In this document: piece by piece, positions 8,575 through 16,423 of the stretch | How the letters are laid out: every line of letters begins with the position of its first letter | How positions within the stretch are numbered: the first letter of the stretch is position 1 | Assembly (NCBI GenBank): GCA_963556045.3 | Contig: CAUVYA020000002.1 | Coordinates: 1,798,001 to 1,862,000 of the forward strand | Length of the DNA stretch: 64,000 bases | Reading direction: 5' to 3' | Source: UBA4781 sp963556045 | GTDB lineage: Bacteria; Chloroflexota; Anaerolineae; Anaerolineales; Anaerolineaceae | Notes under the pieces: model-generated | Database searches by the model: none | What the model was told of the DNA's origin: nothing | What the model saw: the letters and a program-made list of their open reading frames with translations, nothing else | Translations under genes and position numbers: made by a program

Positions 8575-8611
8575 ATCCTGTACTTACTCGAAGATCAATT
8601 TCCCGTGATGC

Positions 8612-8639
8612 TTGACGTAACGTATGAATCCGTTAGAAT
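8612..8639 (+). promoter_or_regulatory. sigma70-type promoter for the DUF5684 gene
   Basis: TTGACG (8612-8617), 16-base spacer, TAGAAT (8634-8639), about 29 bases before the ATG at 8668. It separates the membrane protein from the hydrogenase operon. Confidence 0.6.
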
Positions 8640-8667
8640 GAATTTATATAATTAATTGGAGGTATTC

Positions 8668-9048
8668 ATGTACTATAGTAACAATGATTGGGGTTGGGGA
8701 ATTGGTATGTTTTTCTATTTTTTGTTCATTTTAGCGTGTGCAGGTTTTTACCTGTACTGTTACTGGCGCATCTTCGAAAAAGCCGGTAGAAAAGGGTGGG
8801 AAGGATTGATCCCCGGACATAATACCCTGGAGCTGTTCCTGATGGTCGGACGCCCGGGCTGGTGGTTTTTCTTGATGTTGATCCCGCTGGCTAACATTGT
8901 CATCGGGATCATGCTGATCTTTGACCTGGCAAAAGTATTTGGAAAAGATACCGGGTTCGGGTTTGGGCTTTTACTGCTTTCTTTCGTATTCATTCCCATT
9001 CTCGCTTTAGGTGATGCAGAATACCAGGGACCACTTACATTCGATTAA
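8668..9048 (+). CDS. DUF5684-type small membrane protein
   Basis: A 126-residue integral membrane protein. The ATG at 8668 follows GGAGG with normal spacing. Three or four hydrophobic segments are visible: about residues 8-30, 57-83 and 95-112. Between the first two is the characteristic block WRIFEKAGRKGWEGLIPGHN, and the protein ends with DAEYQGP. This layout matches the DUF5684 family, common in Chloroflexota and Actinobacteria and of unknown function. It has its own promoter and is followed by a strong terminator, so it is a single-gene unit. The family assignment is recalled from the motif; no biochemical role can be given. Confidence 0.8.
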   Translation: MYYSNNDWGWGIGMFFYFLFILACAGFYLYCYWRIFEKAGRKGWEGLIPGHNTLELFLMVGRPGWWFFLMLIPLANIVIGIMLIFDLAKVFGKDTGFGFGLLLLSFVFIPILALGDAEYQGPLTFD

Positions 9049-9070
9049 ACCAGCAGTATCCGGGAATAAC

Positions 9071-9100
9071 AAAGAAGACAGCCATTACACTGTCTTCTTT
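9071..9100. terminator. bidirectional intrinsic terminator
   Basis: Perfect 11-base stem AAAGAAGACAG / CTGTCTTCTTT with an eight-base loop and T-rich flank, lying between the convergent DUF5684 and TetR genes. Confidence 0.85.
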
Positions 9101-9114
9101 TATTTTTAATTAAG

Positions 9115-9726
9115 TTAAGAAATGGGAACAAGGGCAACCTGGTTAAGAGAATACAGCAGGATTTCCCGCAGATCATGCTGGTCAAGGATCGTGTGCGATA
9201 TTTGCCCTTCCAGATAAAGTGAGATCATGCCGTGGATCTGTGCCCACAGTGTCATGGCGATCAATTGCGATTCTCCAGTCTGCAGCACGCCCGCAGCCTG
9301 ACAGATAGCAACTACTTCTACAACTACTTGAAATGTTTTCTGCGCAACCTCAACAAAATCGGTGTAATCTTTTTCTTTCTCCAGAACTCCAGAGAACATC
9401 ACTTTAAAGGTGTCTGTTTCCTGTAAGGCAAATTGATAATATACCCAGCAGGCTTCAGGCAGAAGACGTTCGGGCTGATCTCTGAATTGTTTGACTACCA
9501 TCTCGAGTTGAGCCAGTAATTTTTTAAATCCTTCAGTAGAAATAGCGGCGATGAGAGCCTGTTTATCTTTAAAATGTGCATACGGAGCCGAATGACTGAC
9601 GCCTGCTTTTTTTGCTACGTTGCGCAGGCTTATTCCGTTGAGACCTTCGCTGGCAAGGATTTCAACGCCTGCTGCTATCAGCGCGTTCTTCAGATCCCCA
9701 TGATGATAACTTTCCTTACTGCTCAT
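9115..9726 (-). CDS. TetR/AcrR family transcriptional regulator
   Basis: A 203-residue repressor-type regulator. The ATG at 9726 is preferred (GGAGAG upstream); a GTG at 9750 has no ribosome-binding site and would overlap the divergent promoter. The N-terminal helix-turn-helix is clear: LKNALIAAGVEILASEGL, then ISLRNVAKKAGVSHSAPYAHF, followed by KDKQALIAAI. The C-terminal part (about 80-200) is an all-helical ligand-binding domain of the kind with WHG-type C-termini, including WAQIHGMISLYLEG. It is divergently transcribed from the aldolase/aminotransferase/MFS/kinase operon with a 80-base gap holding a near-consensus promoter overlapped by a small palindrome, so it most likely represses that operon in the absence of its substrate. 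Confidence 0.85.
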   Translation of the reverse strand: MSSKESYHHGDLKNALIAAGVEILASEGLNGISLRNVAKKAGVSHSAPYAHFKDKQALIAAISTEGFKKLLAQLEMVVKQFRDQPERLLPEACWVYYQFALQETDTFKVMFSGVLEKEKDYTDFVEVAQKTFQVVVEVVAICQAAGVLQTGESQLIAMTLWAQIHGMISLYLEGQISHTILDQHDLREILLYSLNQVALVPIS

Positions 9727-9743
9727 ACTACCCACTCTCCATC

Positions 9744-9772
9744 TTGACACTGTCTAGATTATATTGGATAAT
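9744..9772 (+). promoter_or_regulatory. near-consensus promoter with overlapping palindromic operator
   Basis: TTGACA (9744-9749), 17-base spacer, GATAAT (9767-9772), leading to the aldolase gene at 9808. The palindrome GACA-C-TGTC (9746-9754) overlaps the -35 element and is a candidate site for the divergent TetR regulator. Confidence 0.65.
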
Positions 9773-9807
9773 GATCTCATATTCAAGTGTACACGAAAGG
9801 TGTTCTC

Positions 9808-10476
9808 ATGTTGAATTTTGACGAACAAAAACACAGTATTGTGGATACCTGCCGTATTTTGCTGGAACGGGGATATTTAAAAGCGACTGAAGGTAATATT
9901 TCTGTGCGCGTACCGGGGCAGCAGGCATTTGCCATCACTCCTTCCAACTATGATTATGCAAAGATGAAGATGGAAGATGTGTGTGTGCTCACGGATGATA
10001 TGGAGCAGATCGAAGGGGAGCGCAAGCCATCCATTGAAAGCGCTATGCATGCAGCAGTGTATCAAACCCGACCGGATGTCCATGCCATCATTCATACCCA
10101 CCAGCCCTATGCCAGCGCTCTGGGGATCATGAATAAGCCGATACCGCACCTGTTTGATGAACAGGTGCGTTTTCTTGGCAGGTCGGTTGAGATCATCCCT
10201 TATGCGCCATCGGGTACTCCCTTCCTCAAAGGGAATGTCCGAAAAAAAGTGACGAATGGTAATAACGCATATATACTGAAAAATCATGGCGTGCTGGTAT
10301 TTGGTGTTACATCCCAACAGGCTGTTCATAATATGGCACTATTGGAAAAATGTGCACTGGTGTATTTACTGGCTGTATTGAACGATGAAAAGATTTCCCG
10401 CATTCCGCTGGCTGTAAGAGAGATCGCTTTTTCAAAATTACGCGCCGATGAGAAAAAATTCAGCGAGAGGGATTAG
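9808..10476 (+). CDS. class II aldolase/adducin family protein (sugar-phosphate aldolase-like)
   Basis: A 222-residue zinc enzyme of the fuculose-1-phosphate aldolase / ribulose-5-phosphate 4-epimerase superfamily. The ATG at 9808 follows GAAAGG; an upstream GTG at 9787 is less likely. Landmarks: TEGNISVRV (28-35) for phosphate binding, PSIESAMH with the catalytic-type Glu77, HTH (96-98) as two zinc ligands 19-21 residues later, and a third ligand in NHGVLVFG. This arrangement fits a retro-aldol cleavage of a ketose-1-phosphate or related phosphate. It is the first gene of an operon with an aminotransferase, an MFS importer and an FGGY kinase, which suggests that the kinase product is its substrate. 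Exact sugar unknown. Confidence 0.85.
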   Translation: MLNFDEQKHSIVDTCRILLERGYLKATEGNISVRVPGQQAFAITPSNYDYAKMKMEDVCVLTDDMEQIEGERKPSIESAMHAAVYQTRPDVHAIIHTHQPYASALGIMNKPIPHLFDEQVRFLGRSVEIIPYAPSGTPFLKGNVRKKVTNGNNAYILKNHGVLVFGVTSQQAVHNMALLEKCALVYLLAVLNDEKISRIPLAVREIAFSKLRADEKKFSERD

Positions 10477-10517
10477 CGATCACAAAAATTTGGATATGTG
10501 AAGAACAGGAGAAATAT

Positions 10518-11972
10518 ATGAATACGAAGCAACAATATTCCATCTCACAGTACCCCGATGTAGATGACATTTATGGAAGATTGAATGCACTTGTCATCCA
10601 ACCGCTGCGCCCGATCAAACGCGAAAAGATGCAGCAAGTCCTTAATTATTTCGATGAACAGTGCGCTCGTTCTAAACAGCTAACAACTGAGGCAAAAAAG
10701 ATCATCCCCGGTGGTGTGCAGCACAACCTCGCATTTAATTATCCTTTCCCACTGGCAATAGAAAAAGCGCACGATGCCTATATGTGGGATGTGGATGGCA
10801 ATCGCTATATTGATTTTTTACAGGCTGGCGGTCCAACGCTGTTGGGCAGCAACTACACTCCGGTTCGCAAAAAAGTGGAAGAAATGCTGCAAACCTGTGG
10901 ACCGGTGACAGGATTATTTCATGAGTACGAGTTGAAACTGGCAGAGATCATCCAGAAACACATGCCTTCCATTGAAATGTTCCGCATGCTTGGAACGGGT
11001 ACTGAAGGGGTCATGGCGGCAATTCGTGCTGCTCGTGCTTTTACCAAAAAGAAATATGTGATCAAGGTCGGAGGTGCCTACCACGGCTGGAGCGATACCA
11101 TGTTGTATGGATTGCATGTACCGGGCACCGGCAGGCTGGAAGCAAAGGGCATTCCGCGCGGCGCGAGCTCAGCTACCCAGGAATTTTTTCCCAATTCGCT
11201 GGCTGCCCTGCGTCGTCATTTGATCTTCAATAAGGTTCGCGGGGGTACCGCTGCGGTGATTCTGGAACCGCTCGGTCCGGAATCGGGTACACGACCGGTC
11301 CCATACGATTTCAACCGGCAGGTCAGGGAATTATGTGATGAGTTTGGTGTATTGTTGATCTTCGATGAGGTGGTCACCGGATTCCGGGTAGGCATGGGCG
11401 GCGCACAGGGGTATTTTGGTGTAAAACCCGACCTGACCGTTTTCGGTAAATGCATTACCGGCGGTTTCCCGATGGCTGGTGGGGTTGGAGGACGGGCGGA
11501 TGTGGTTAGCTGCTTTGCTGCCGGAATTGGCGGAACGGGAGAACGCGCATATATCGGAGGAACGCTTTCAGCCAATCCATTGTCCTGTATCGCAGGGTAC
11601 TACGCGATCGAGGAGATGGAACGAACCAATGCGGCGGTCATTGCCGGTAGAGCCGGCGACCGCATGACGAGTGGATTGCAGGATATTATTGACCGGTTAA
11701 AATTACCGTTTGTAGTGTATAACCAGGGAAGTATCGTTCATCTGGAAACATCCGGTGTTATGCTGCTCGATCTGCGCCATCCGCTTCGCACATTAAGAGA
11801 ATTGAAACCAAGAGAGCATATGATCGAGGAAATGGGAGCGGCTTATATGGCAAATGGCTTGATCACACTGGCAGGTTCCCGTATGTATACCTCATTGGCG
11901 GATTCAGACGAGGTCATTGATGAAGCGCTTGAGCGCTTTGAAACGGTACTATCGAATGTAGAAGGTGTTTAA
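10518..11972 (+). CDS. class III aminotransferase (glutamate-1-semialdehyde aminomutase-like)
   Basis: A 484-residue PLP enzyme; the ATG follows AGGAG. It has the class III order of motifs: GTGTEGVMAAIRAARA (about 160-173), AYHGWSD (187-193), ILEP (248-251), FDEVVTGFR (282-290) with the PLP aspartate, and FGKCITGGFP with Lys311 as the Schiff-base lysine. The closest named relatives are the GSAM-like enzymes, but it is about 50 residues longer at the N-terminus than HemL and sits in a catabolic operon, so a haem role is unlikely. Expected role: transamination of an amino sugar, amino-polyol or amino acid imported by the adjacent MFS protein. The amino donor/acceptor cannot be told from sequence. 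Confidence 0.85.
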   Translation: MNTKQQYSISQYPDVDDIYGRLNALVIQPLRPIKREKMQQVLNYFDEQCARSKQLTTEAKKIIPGGVQHNLAFNYPFPLAIEKAHDAYMWDVDGNRYIDFLQAGGPTLLGSNYTPVRKKVEEMLQTCGPVTGLFHEYELKLAEIIQKHMPSIEMFRMLGTGTEGVMAAIRAARAFTKKKYVIKVGGAYHGWSDTMLYGLHVPGTGRLEAKGIPRGASSATQEFFPNSLAALRRHLIFNKVRGGTAAVILEPLGPESGTRPVPYDFNRQVRELCDEFGVLLIFDEVVTGFRVGMGGAQGYFGVKPDLTVFGKCITGGFPMAGGVGGRADVVSCFAAGIGGTGERAYIGGTLSANPLSCIAGYYAIEEMERTNAAVIAGRAGDRMTSGLQDIIDRLKLPFVVYNQGSIVHLETSGVMLLDLRHPLRTLRELKPREHMIEEMGAAYMANGLITLAGSRMYTSLADSDEVIDEALERFETVLSNVEGV

Positions 11973-11998
11973 GTACAAAAATAGAGGAGGGTTGCTAA

Positions 11999-13207
11999 AT
12001 GGCAGAGAAATACAAGCTGTATAAATATCGATGGGTGGTTCTGGCAGTCTTTATGTTCATCAATCTTACCATGCAGATGTTGTGGATTTCGTATGCACCG
12101 ATCACAGGTGTTGCCGCACAATATTATGACGTAACAGATCTCAAGATCGGTCTATTATCGATGGTATTTATGATCGCATTTATCCCCCTTTCCATACCGG
12201 CTTCATGGATGATCGATAAATATGGGTTCAAAAAAGCGGTCGGTCTGGGCGCTGTCATGATGGGCGTATTCAGTCTGGCACGCGGTTTCGCCGGAGATAA
12301 TTTCAGCCTCGTTTTGCTCAGCACCATTGGAATCGCTGCCGCCCAGCCATTTCTGTTGAATGCCTGGACAACGGTGCCTGCAAAATGGTTTGCCGTTGAA
12401 GAGCGAGCGACAATTGTGGGATTCATAACACTGGCGAATCTGATCGGAACTGGTCTGGGTATGGTCATCACTCCTGTTCTGGTGGAAGGGGGTATGGATA
12501 TCGCGCGTGTGCAGTTAATCTATGGTATCGTAACAGCATTTTCGGCACTCCTGTTCCTTTTCCTTGCACGCGAGAATCCAACTACCGCTCCTGGACCGCA
12601 GGAAGAACAGGTCAAGGCACTGATGCTGGATGGTATCAAGCATGCCTTTACCGTAAAACCTTTTGTGATGTATCTGGTGATTTCTTTCGTAGGGCTTGGC
12701 ATTTTCAACGGTGTCACTACGTGGATAGAAGGCATTGTTCGACCGCGCGGTTTCACACCCACGGATGCGGGAACCCTGGGAGCACTGATGCTCATCGGTG
12801 GCATCATCGGAGCAGTCGCTATCCCTGCTGTATCCGATAAACAGCAGAAACGCCAGCGCTACCTTTTCCTTGGTATCGGGATGGCTATTCCCGGCTTGTT
12901 GGGATTGACCTATGCGACTGAACCGTGGCTGCTCTATATTTCCTCCTTTTTTATGGGATTTTTCCTGGTCAGTGCCAATCCAATTGGGATGCAGTATGCA
13001 ACCGAAGCAGCCTATCCAACACCGGAAGGTACGTCCAATGGATTGATCCAGCTTTTTGGACAGGCATCGGTGGTTTTTGTGTATATCATGGAGGCTCTGC
13101 GAACACAGGATGGCGCTTTCACGCCCGGTCTGCTGTTGACGGTCGCCTCACTGGTAGTTTGCTTGATCCTCATCACCCAGATGAAAGATCTGCCCTCCAG
13201 GAAGTGA
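11999..13207 (+). CDS. MFS transporter
   Basis: A 402-residue inner-membrane transporter with about 12 hydrophobic segments and a central charged loop (about 195-210). GAGGAGGG precedes the ATG. Characteristic MFS pieces include SIPASWMIDKYGFKKAVGLG after the second helix (the loop 2-3 motif) and the mirrored pattern around AVSDKQQKRQRYLF in the second half. The family of sugar/organic-anion importers is likely, but the substrate is not recognisable. It lies 26 bases after the aminotransferase and 12 bases before the kinase, so it most likely imports the compound used by this operon. Confidence 0.85.
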   Translation: MAEKYKLYKYRWVVLAVFMFINLTMQMLWISYAPITGVAAQYYDVTDLKIGLLSMVFMIAFIPLSIPASWMIDKYGFKKAVGLGAVMMGVFSLARGFAGDNFSLVLLSTIGIAAAQPFLLNAWTTVPAKWFAVEERATIVGFITLANLIGTGLGMVITPVLVEGGMDIARVQLIYGIVTAFSALLFLFLARENPTTAPGPQEEQVKALMLDGIKHAFTVKPFVMYLVISFVGLGIFNGVTTWIEGIVRPRGFTPTDAGTLGALMLIGGIIGAVAIPAVSDKQQKRQRYLFLGIGMAIPGLLGLTYATEPWLLYISSFFMGFFLVSANPIGMQYATEAAYPTPEGTSNGLIQLFGQASVVFVYIMEALRTQDGAFTPGLLLTVASLVVCLILITQMKDLPSRK

Positions 13208-13219
13208 GCCGCATTAATC

Positions 13220-14794
13220 ATGACATCTCAAAAATGCATACTCGCAGTAGATCTGGGCACTTCCGGGGTGAAGGTTGCTTTAATTACAATTGATGGTCGA
13301 GTCTTAGGCTGGGAAAGCGAACCGATTTCTCTCATCATTACATCAGATGGGGGAACAGAACAGGATCCCCAGCAATGGTGGCAGGCTTTTCTTGATGCTT
13401 CCATGCGCCTGATACAAAAAAATAGAGAGTATCACAAAACCATTGCCGCTGTCTGCTGTTCCACGCAAGGTGAGGGTACCATACCGGTAGATAAAAATGG
13501 CATGGCGCTCATGAATTGTGTGTTGTGGATGGACATGCGTGGCGCCGATAATTTACACCGGCAGTTGAAAGGCGTGTTGAATATTGACGGCGCCTCCCTT
13601 TCCAGGGTGCTGCGCTTCATCAAGCGAACCGGCGGAATGCCATCCATGACGGGCAAAGATCCTGCCGGTCACATGCTTTTCATTCGCGATGAAAAACCTG
13701 CCATCTATGAAAGAACCTATAAATTTCTCAATGTGCTTGATTACATGAATTTGCGCTTGACCGGGAGGTACGTGGCAACTTACGATTCCATTTTAACCTC
13801 CTGGGTGACGGATAATCGTGATCTCGACCATATTGTGTACGATGAAAATCTGATCCAGATGCTCGGGCTGGGTCGTGAAAAATTCCCTGATATTGTGCCA
13901 TGCTCGAGCATGATCGGAACACTGCTGCCGCATGTGGCTGAAAAGCTGGGGCTGGATGCAGGGGTGAAGGTGGTAGCCGGTTCCATCGATAACACGGCGG
14001 CAGCGATCGGGGCAGGTACTGTGCAGGATAACGCAGTCCACCTCTATATCGGAACTTCTTCATGGATGGCAGCACATGTTCCTTATAAAAAGACCGATAT
14101 CGCTTCTTCCCTGGCTTCTGTTCCATGTGCCCTGCCTGACAGATACTTATTAACAGCCCTGCAGGCGACGGCGGGCGGCAATTTGAACTTTCTGCGAGAT
14201 CAGATTCTCTATCACAAGGATGAATTACTGCAGGAAGCGGATGTCCCGGATATTTTCAAGGTGATGGATCAGATCGCAGAACGAGTTCCGGCAGGCAGTA
14301 ATGGGGTGCTTTACACTCCCTGGATATGGGGAGAAAGGGCGCCGGTAGATGATCCTGACCTGAGAGCTGGTTTGATCAATTTGTCACTGCACAATAACCG
14401 CGAAGATATCATCAAAGCGATCCTGGAAGGCGTTGCCTTTAACACTCGCTGGCTGCTGGACCCCGTAGAACGATTCTTGAAGGAGAAAGTGGAAACGATC
14501 ACAATCGTAGGGGGAGGAGCGCAATCGCGTGAATGGTGCCAGATATTCGCAGATGTAATGAATGTGGAGATCAAACAGGCTGCCGATCCCATCTGTGCCA
14601 ATGCGCGAGGCGCTGCCTGGATCGCAGCGAATGGATTGGGCGATATTTCCTTTTCCGATATTCCTGAACTGGTAGCATTCAAGCATATCTACCAGCCGCG
14701 TTCCGCCAACCGAATGGTGTATGACGACCGCTTTTCTGTATTCTGCAGGGTCTATAAACAATTAAAAGGTGTGTACCATACACTTAATGCATGA
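13220..14794 (+). CDS. FGGY-family carbohydrate kinase (xylulokinase-like)
   Basis: A 524-residue sugar kinase. The N-terminal phosphate-binding motif is AVDLGTSGVKVALI (9-22), followed by EQDPQQWW typical of the family, CCSTQGEG, and MDMRG. The second domain has GSIDNTAAAIGAG, IGTSSWMAAHV, TAGGNLNF, WGERAPVDD, and IVGGGAQSREWCQIFADV (the ATP-side signature). It phosphorylates a ketose or polyol with ATP in the cytosol; the operon context with a class II aldolase suggests kinase then aldolase. It is the last gene of the TetR-linked operon; a hairpin follows at 14801. The substrate may be a ketose formed after the aminotransferase step (inference). Confidence 0.85.
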   Translation: MTSQKCILAVDLGTSGVKVALITIDGRVLGWESEPISLIITSDGGTEQDPQQWWQAFLDASMRLIQKNREYHKTIAAVCCSTQGEGTIPVDKNGMALMNCVLWMDMRGADNLHRQLKGVLNIDGASLSRVLRFIKRTGGMPSMTGKDPAGHMLFIRDEKPAIYERTYKFLNVLDYMNLRLTGRYVATYDSILTSWVTDNRDLDHIVYDENLIQMLGLGREKFPDIVPCSSMIGTLLPHVAEKLGLDAGVKVVAGSIDNTAAAIGAGTVQDNAVHLYIGTSSWMAAHVPYKKTDIASSLASVPCALPDRYLLTALQATAGGNLNFLRDQILYHKDELLQEADVPDIFKVMDQIAERVPAGSNGVLYTPWIWGERAPVDDPDLRAGLINLSLHNNREDIIKAILEGVAFNTRWLLDPVERFLKEKVETITIVGGGAQSREWCQIFADVMNVEIKQAADPICANARGAAWIAANGLGDISFSDIPELVAFKHIYQPRSANRMVYDDRFSVFCRVYKQLKGVYHTLNA

Positions 14795-14800
14795 AATGGG

Positions 14801-14828
14801 ATCGGGGAGTGAGTGTTCATTCCCCGAT
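14801..14828. terminator. hairpin between convergent genes, possible terminator
   Basis: Perfect eight-base stem ATCGGGGA / TCCCCGAT with a 12-base loop and a short T run (GATTTT) after it on the plus strand. It overlaps the stop codon of the convergent YjbQ gene. The T run is short, so efficiency is uncertain. Confidence 0.5.
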
Positions 14829-15236
14829 GATTTTAACCAGAATACGTTTTTTACGCTGTCCATCAAATTCCCCATAGAATATCTGCTCCCAGGGACCGAA
14901 ATCAAATTTCCCATTGGTAACAGCGATCACTACCTCTCGTCCCATGATCTGTCTTTTCATATGGGCGTCTGCGTTATCTTCACCGGTGCGGTTATGCTGA
15001 TATTGGGAGGTGGGGTCGTGGGGTGCCAGTTGCTCCAGCCAGTTGTCATAGTCATGCAATAAACCACTTTCATCATCGTTGATGTACACGCTGGCAGTAA
15101 TGTGCATGGCATTAACTAGGCACAAACCTTCCTGTATACCACTTTCTTGAAGGCAGACTTCTACCTGCGGGGTGATATTCAAAAAAGCACGGTGTGCTGG
15201 AATATTGACCCATAATTCTTTACGATAACTCTTCAT
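14817..15236 (-). CDS. YjbQ/UPF0047 family protein (secondary thiamine-phosphate synthase type)
   Basis: A 139-residue protein of the widespread YjbQ/UPF0047 family. AAGGAGAT lies before the ATG at 15236. The conserved blocks are all present: CLVNAMHITASVYINDDESG, DYDNWLEQLAP, HNRTGEDNADAHMKRQIMG, and GPWEQIFYGEFDG. Members form trimers with a putative metal site built from the two histidine-containing blocks; some complement thiamine-phosphate synthase mutants weakly, but the true role is unknown. It converges on the kinase gene and is transcribed alone. The assignment to family is firm. Confidence 0.9.
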   Translation of the reverse strand: MKSYRKELWVNIPAHRAFLNITPQVEVCLQESGIQEGLCLVNAMHITASVYINDDESGLLHDYDNWLEQLAPHDPTSQYQHNRTGEDNADAHMKRQIMGREVVIAVTNGKFDFGPWEQIFYGEFDGQRKKRILVKIIGE

Positions 15237-15366
15237 GGGTATCTCCTTATATATTTATTAGAATGGATGTTTTTAATATTATTCGTATATTTTTATGCTA
15301 ATCTATATTTATAACATTTGAGTGAATAGTATCAAATAGGAAAATACAACCTTTAGGAGGATCAAA

Positions 15367-15732
15367 ATGGCGGAAGTATCTGGGGAAAAGAAAAAAAGTA
15401 CGGTAGCAGAACCCAAAGCGAAAGCGGATTCTGATAAAGCCTCTCTTGTGCAAGAAGTCGCGAAGATGAAAGAAAAGCAGCTTGAGATATTCCATAAGAA
15501 AACACATCAAGATATGATCAATGCTGCCTATAAAGCTGCTGATAAATTAGGAATAGCTCCCTGGGTTTTGATCAGAGCAGCAGGCTGGGGCAACTTCACG
15601 AATGATCGCGGCGCATTATACAAAGGAGATCATATTGCCGATATTGAAACACTCACCGATGAACAAAAAGAAGCATTAATGGGAGTTCTTGGAATGATGA
15701 GTGGATGGGAGAAAATAAAGAAGGTAAAATAA
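15367..15732 (+). CDS. hypothetical small basic protein
   Basis: A 121-residue cytosolic protein with a very strong ribosome-binding site (AGGAGG) before the ATG and a perfect terminator after it, so it is a real single-gene unit. The first 40 residues are a Lys/Glu/Ala-rich disordered tail. The remainder contains two likely helices (QEVAKMKEKQLEIFHKK and MINAAYKAADKLG), then APWVLIRAAGWGNF and a C-terminal helix starting LTDEQKEALMGVLG. There is no signal peptide, membrane segment or cysteine. The basic tail could bind nucleic acid, but I do not recognise a family and assign no function. Confidence 0.7.
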   Translation: MAEVSGEKKKSTVAEPKAKADSDKASLVQEVAKMKEKQLEIFHKKTHQDMINAAYKAADKLGIAPWVLIRAAGWGNFTNDRGALYKGDHIADIETLTDEQKEALMGVLGMMSGWEKIKKVK

Positions 15733-15753
15733 AGCTATCCATGCTACCCTTCT

Positions 15754-15790
15754 AAAGAAAAATCAGCTGTGATCCAGCTGATTTTTCTTT
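15754..15790 (+). terminator. intrinsic terminator
   Basis: Perfect 16-base inverted repeat (starts AAAGAAAAATCAGCTG) with a five-base loop and ending in a T-rich tract, just after the small basic protein gene. Confidence 0.9.
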
Positions 15791-15847
15791 TAACCCATTA
15801 GATATGTCATAACGTTTTTTACAGTAAACTTAACTCTGGAGGTCGGA

Positions 15848-16375
15848 ATGGAAAATCGGGATCTTTTTGAGGTTCATATGCCTGAAGTGGATATTCGTGA
15901 GGGGTTGAAACCACTCTTTGATCAAGCAAGGCATTTAGCCGATGAAGAGACGGAGTTGGCGGATGGATCAAGAATACGGCATGTGATCATCATTTCACCA
16001 GGACGTCTGCTGTTGAAAAAAGAAAGCTATCCTCCCGACACTCTTCCATCCGAAAATCGCGCAGTGTTAGAGGAGTTGATTCCCTCAGAAAAACCATTGA
16101 AAATCGCTGTCATCACATATACTTTGCTGGATGCTTTGCGAGAAAACGTTCGAAAAGCTATCCCATTTTTTGATTATTTATTAGGATTTGCCTGTATAGG
16201 ACATGCGGTATGGGTTTTTGAAGGACATTCTTCTGTTCTGGAAATGGGCTGCTATGCTGCAGATTTTGTGCTGGTGGATCAACGCATGCTGCCATTCCTT
16301 GATCCGGATTGGGAAAAAGTGATAAAAGAAAAGGCTGGTGTGAGCCAGGTTCGGGTTATTTCGATCGCTGATTAA
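15848..16375 (+). CDS. hypothetical protein
   Basis: A 175-residue soluble protein; TGGAGG precedes the ATG and a perfect terminator follows the stop. It shows alternating strands and helices: RHVIIISPGR, LKIAVITYTLLDAL, FFDYLLGFACIGHAVWVFEGH, and YAADFVLVDQRMLPFL, which suggests an alpha/beta fold of Rossmann or RNase-H-like type. A possible polar centre is the H-A-V-W-V-F-E-G-H block near residues 117-125. No known catalytic motif is recognisable. It is transcribed alone between two strong terminators. Function unknown. Confidence 0.7.
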   Translation: MENRDLFEVHMPEVDIREGLKPLFDQARHLADEETELADGSRIRHVIIISPGRLLLKKESYPPDTLPSENRAVLEELIPSEKPLKIAVITYTLLDALRENVRKAIPFFDYLLGFACIGHAVWVFEGHSSVLEMGCYAADFVLVDQRMLPFLDPDWEKVIKEKAGVSQVRVISIAD

Positions 16376-16377
16376 AA

Positions 16378-16403
16378 AAACCCCGTGATGCATCACGGGG
16401 TTT
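16378..16403. terminator. bidirectional intrinsic terminator
   Basis: A perfect palindrome, AAACCCCGTGATG and its complement without a spacer, with A and T runs on both sides. Shared by the convergent genes ending at 16375 and 16424. Confidence 0.85.
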
Positions 16404-16423
16404 ATAAAATACTCGTTTTCGCT

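Noticed and set aside
10518..11972. Annotation as hemL (haem biosynthesis)
   Set aside because: Operon with aldolase, kinase and transporter, plus an N-terminal extension, argue for catabolic use; no haem genes nearby.
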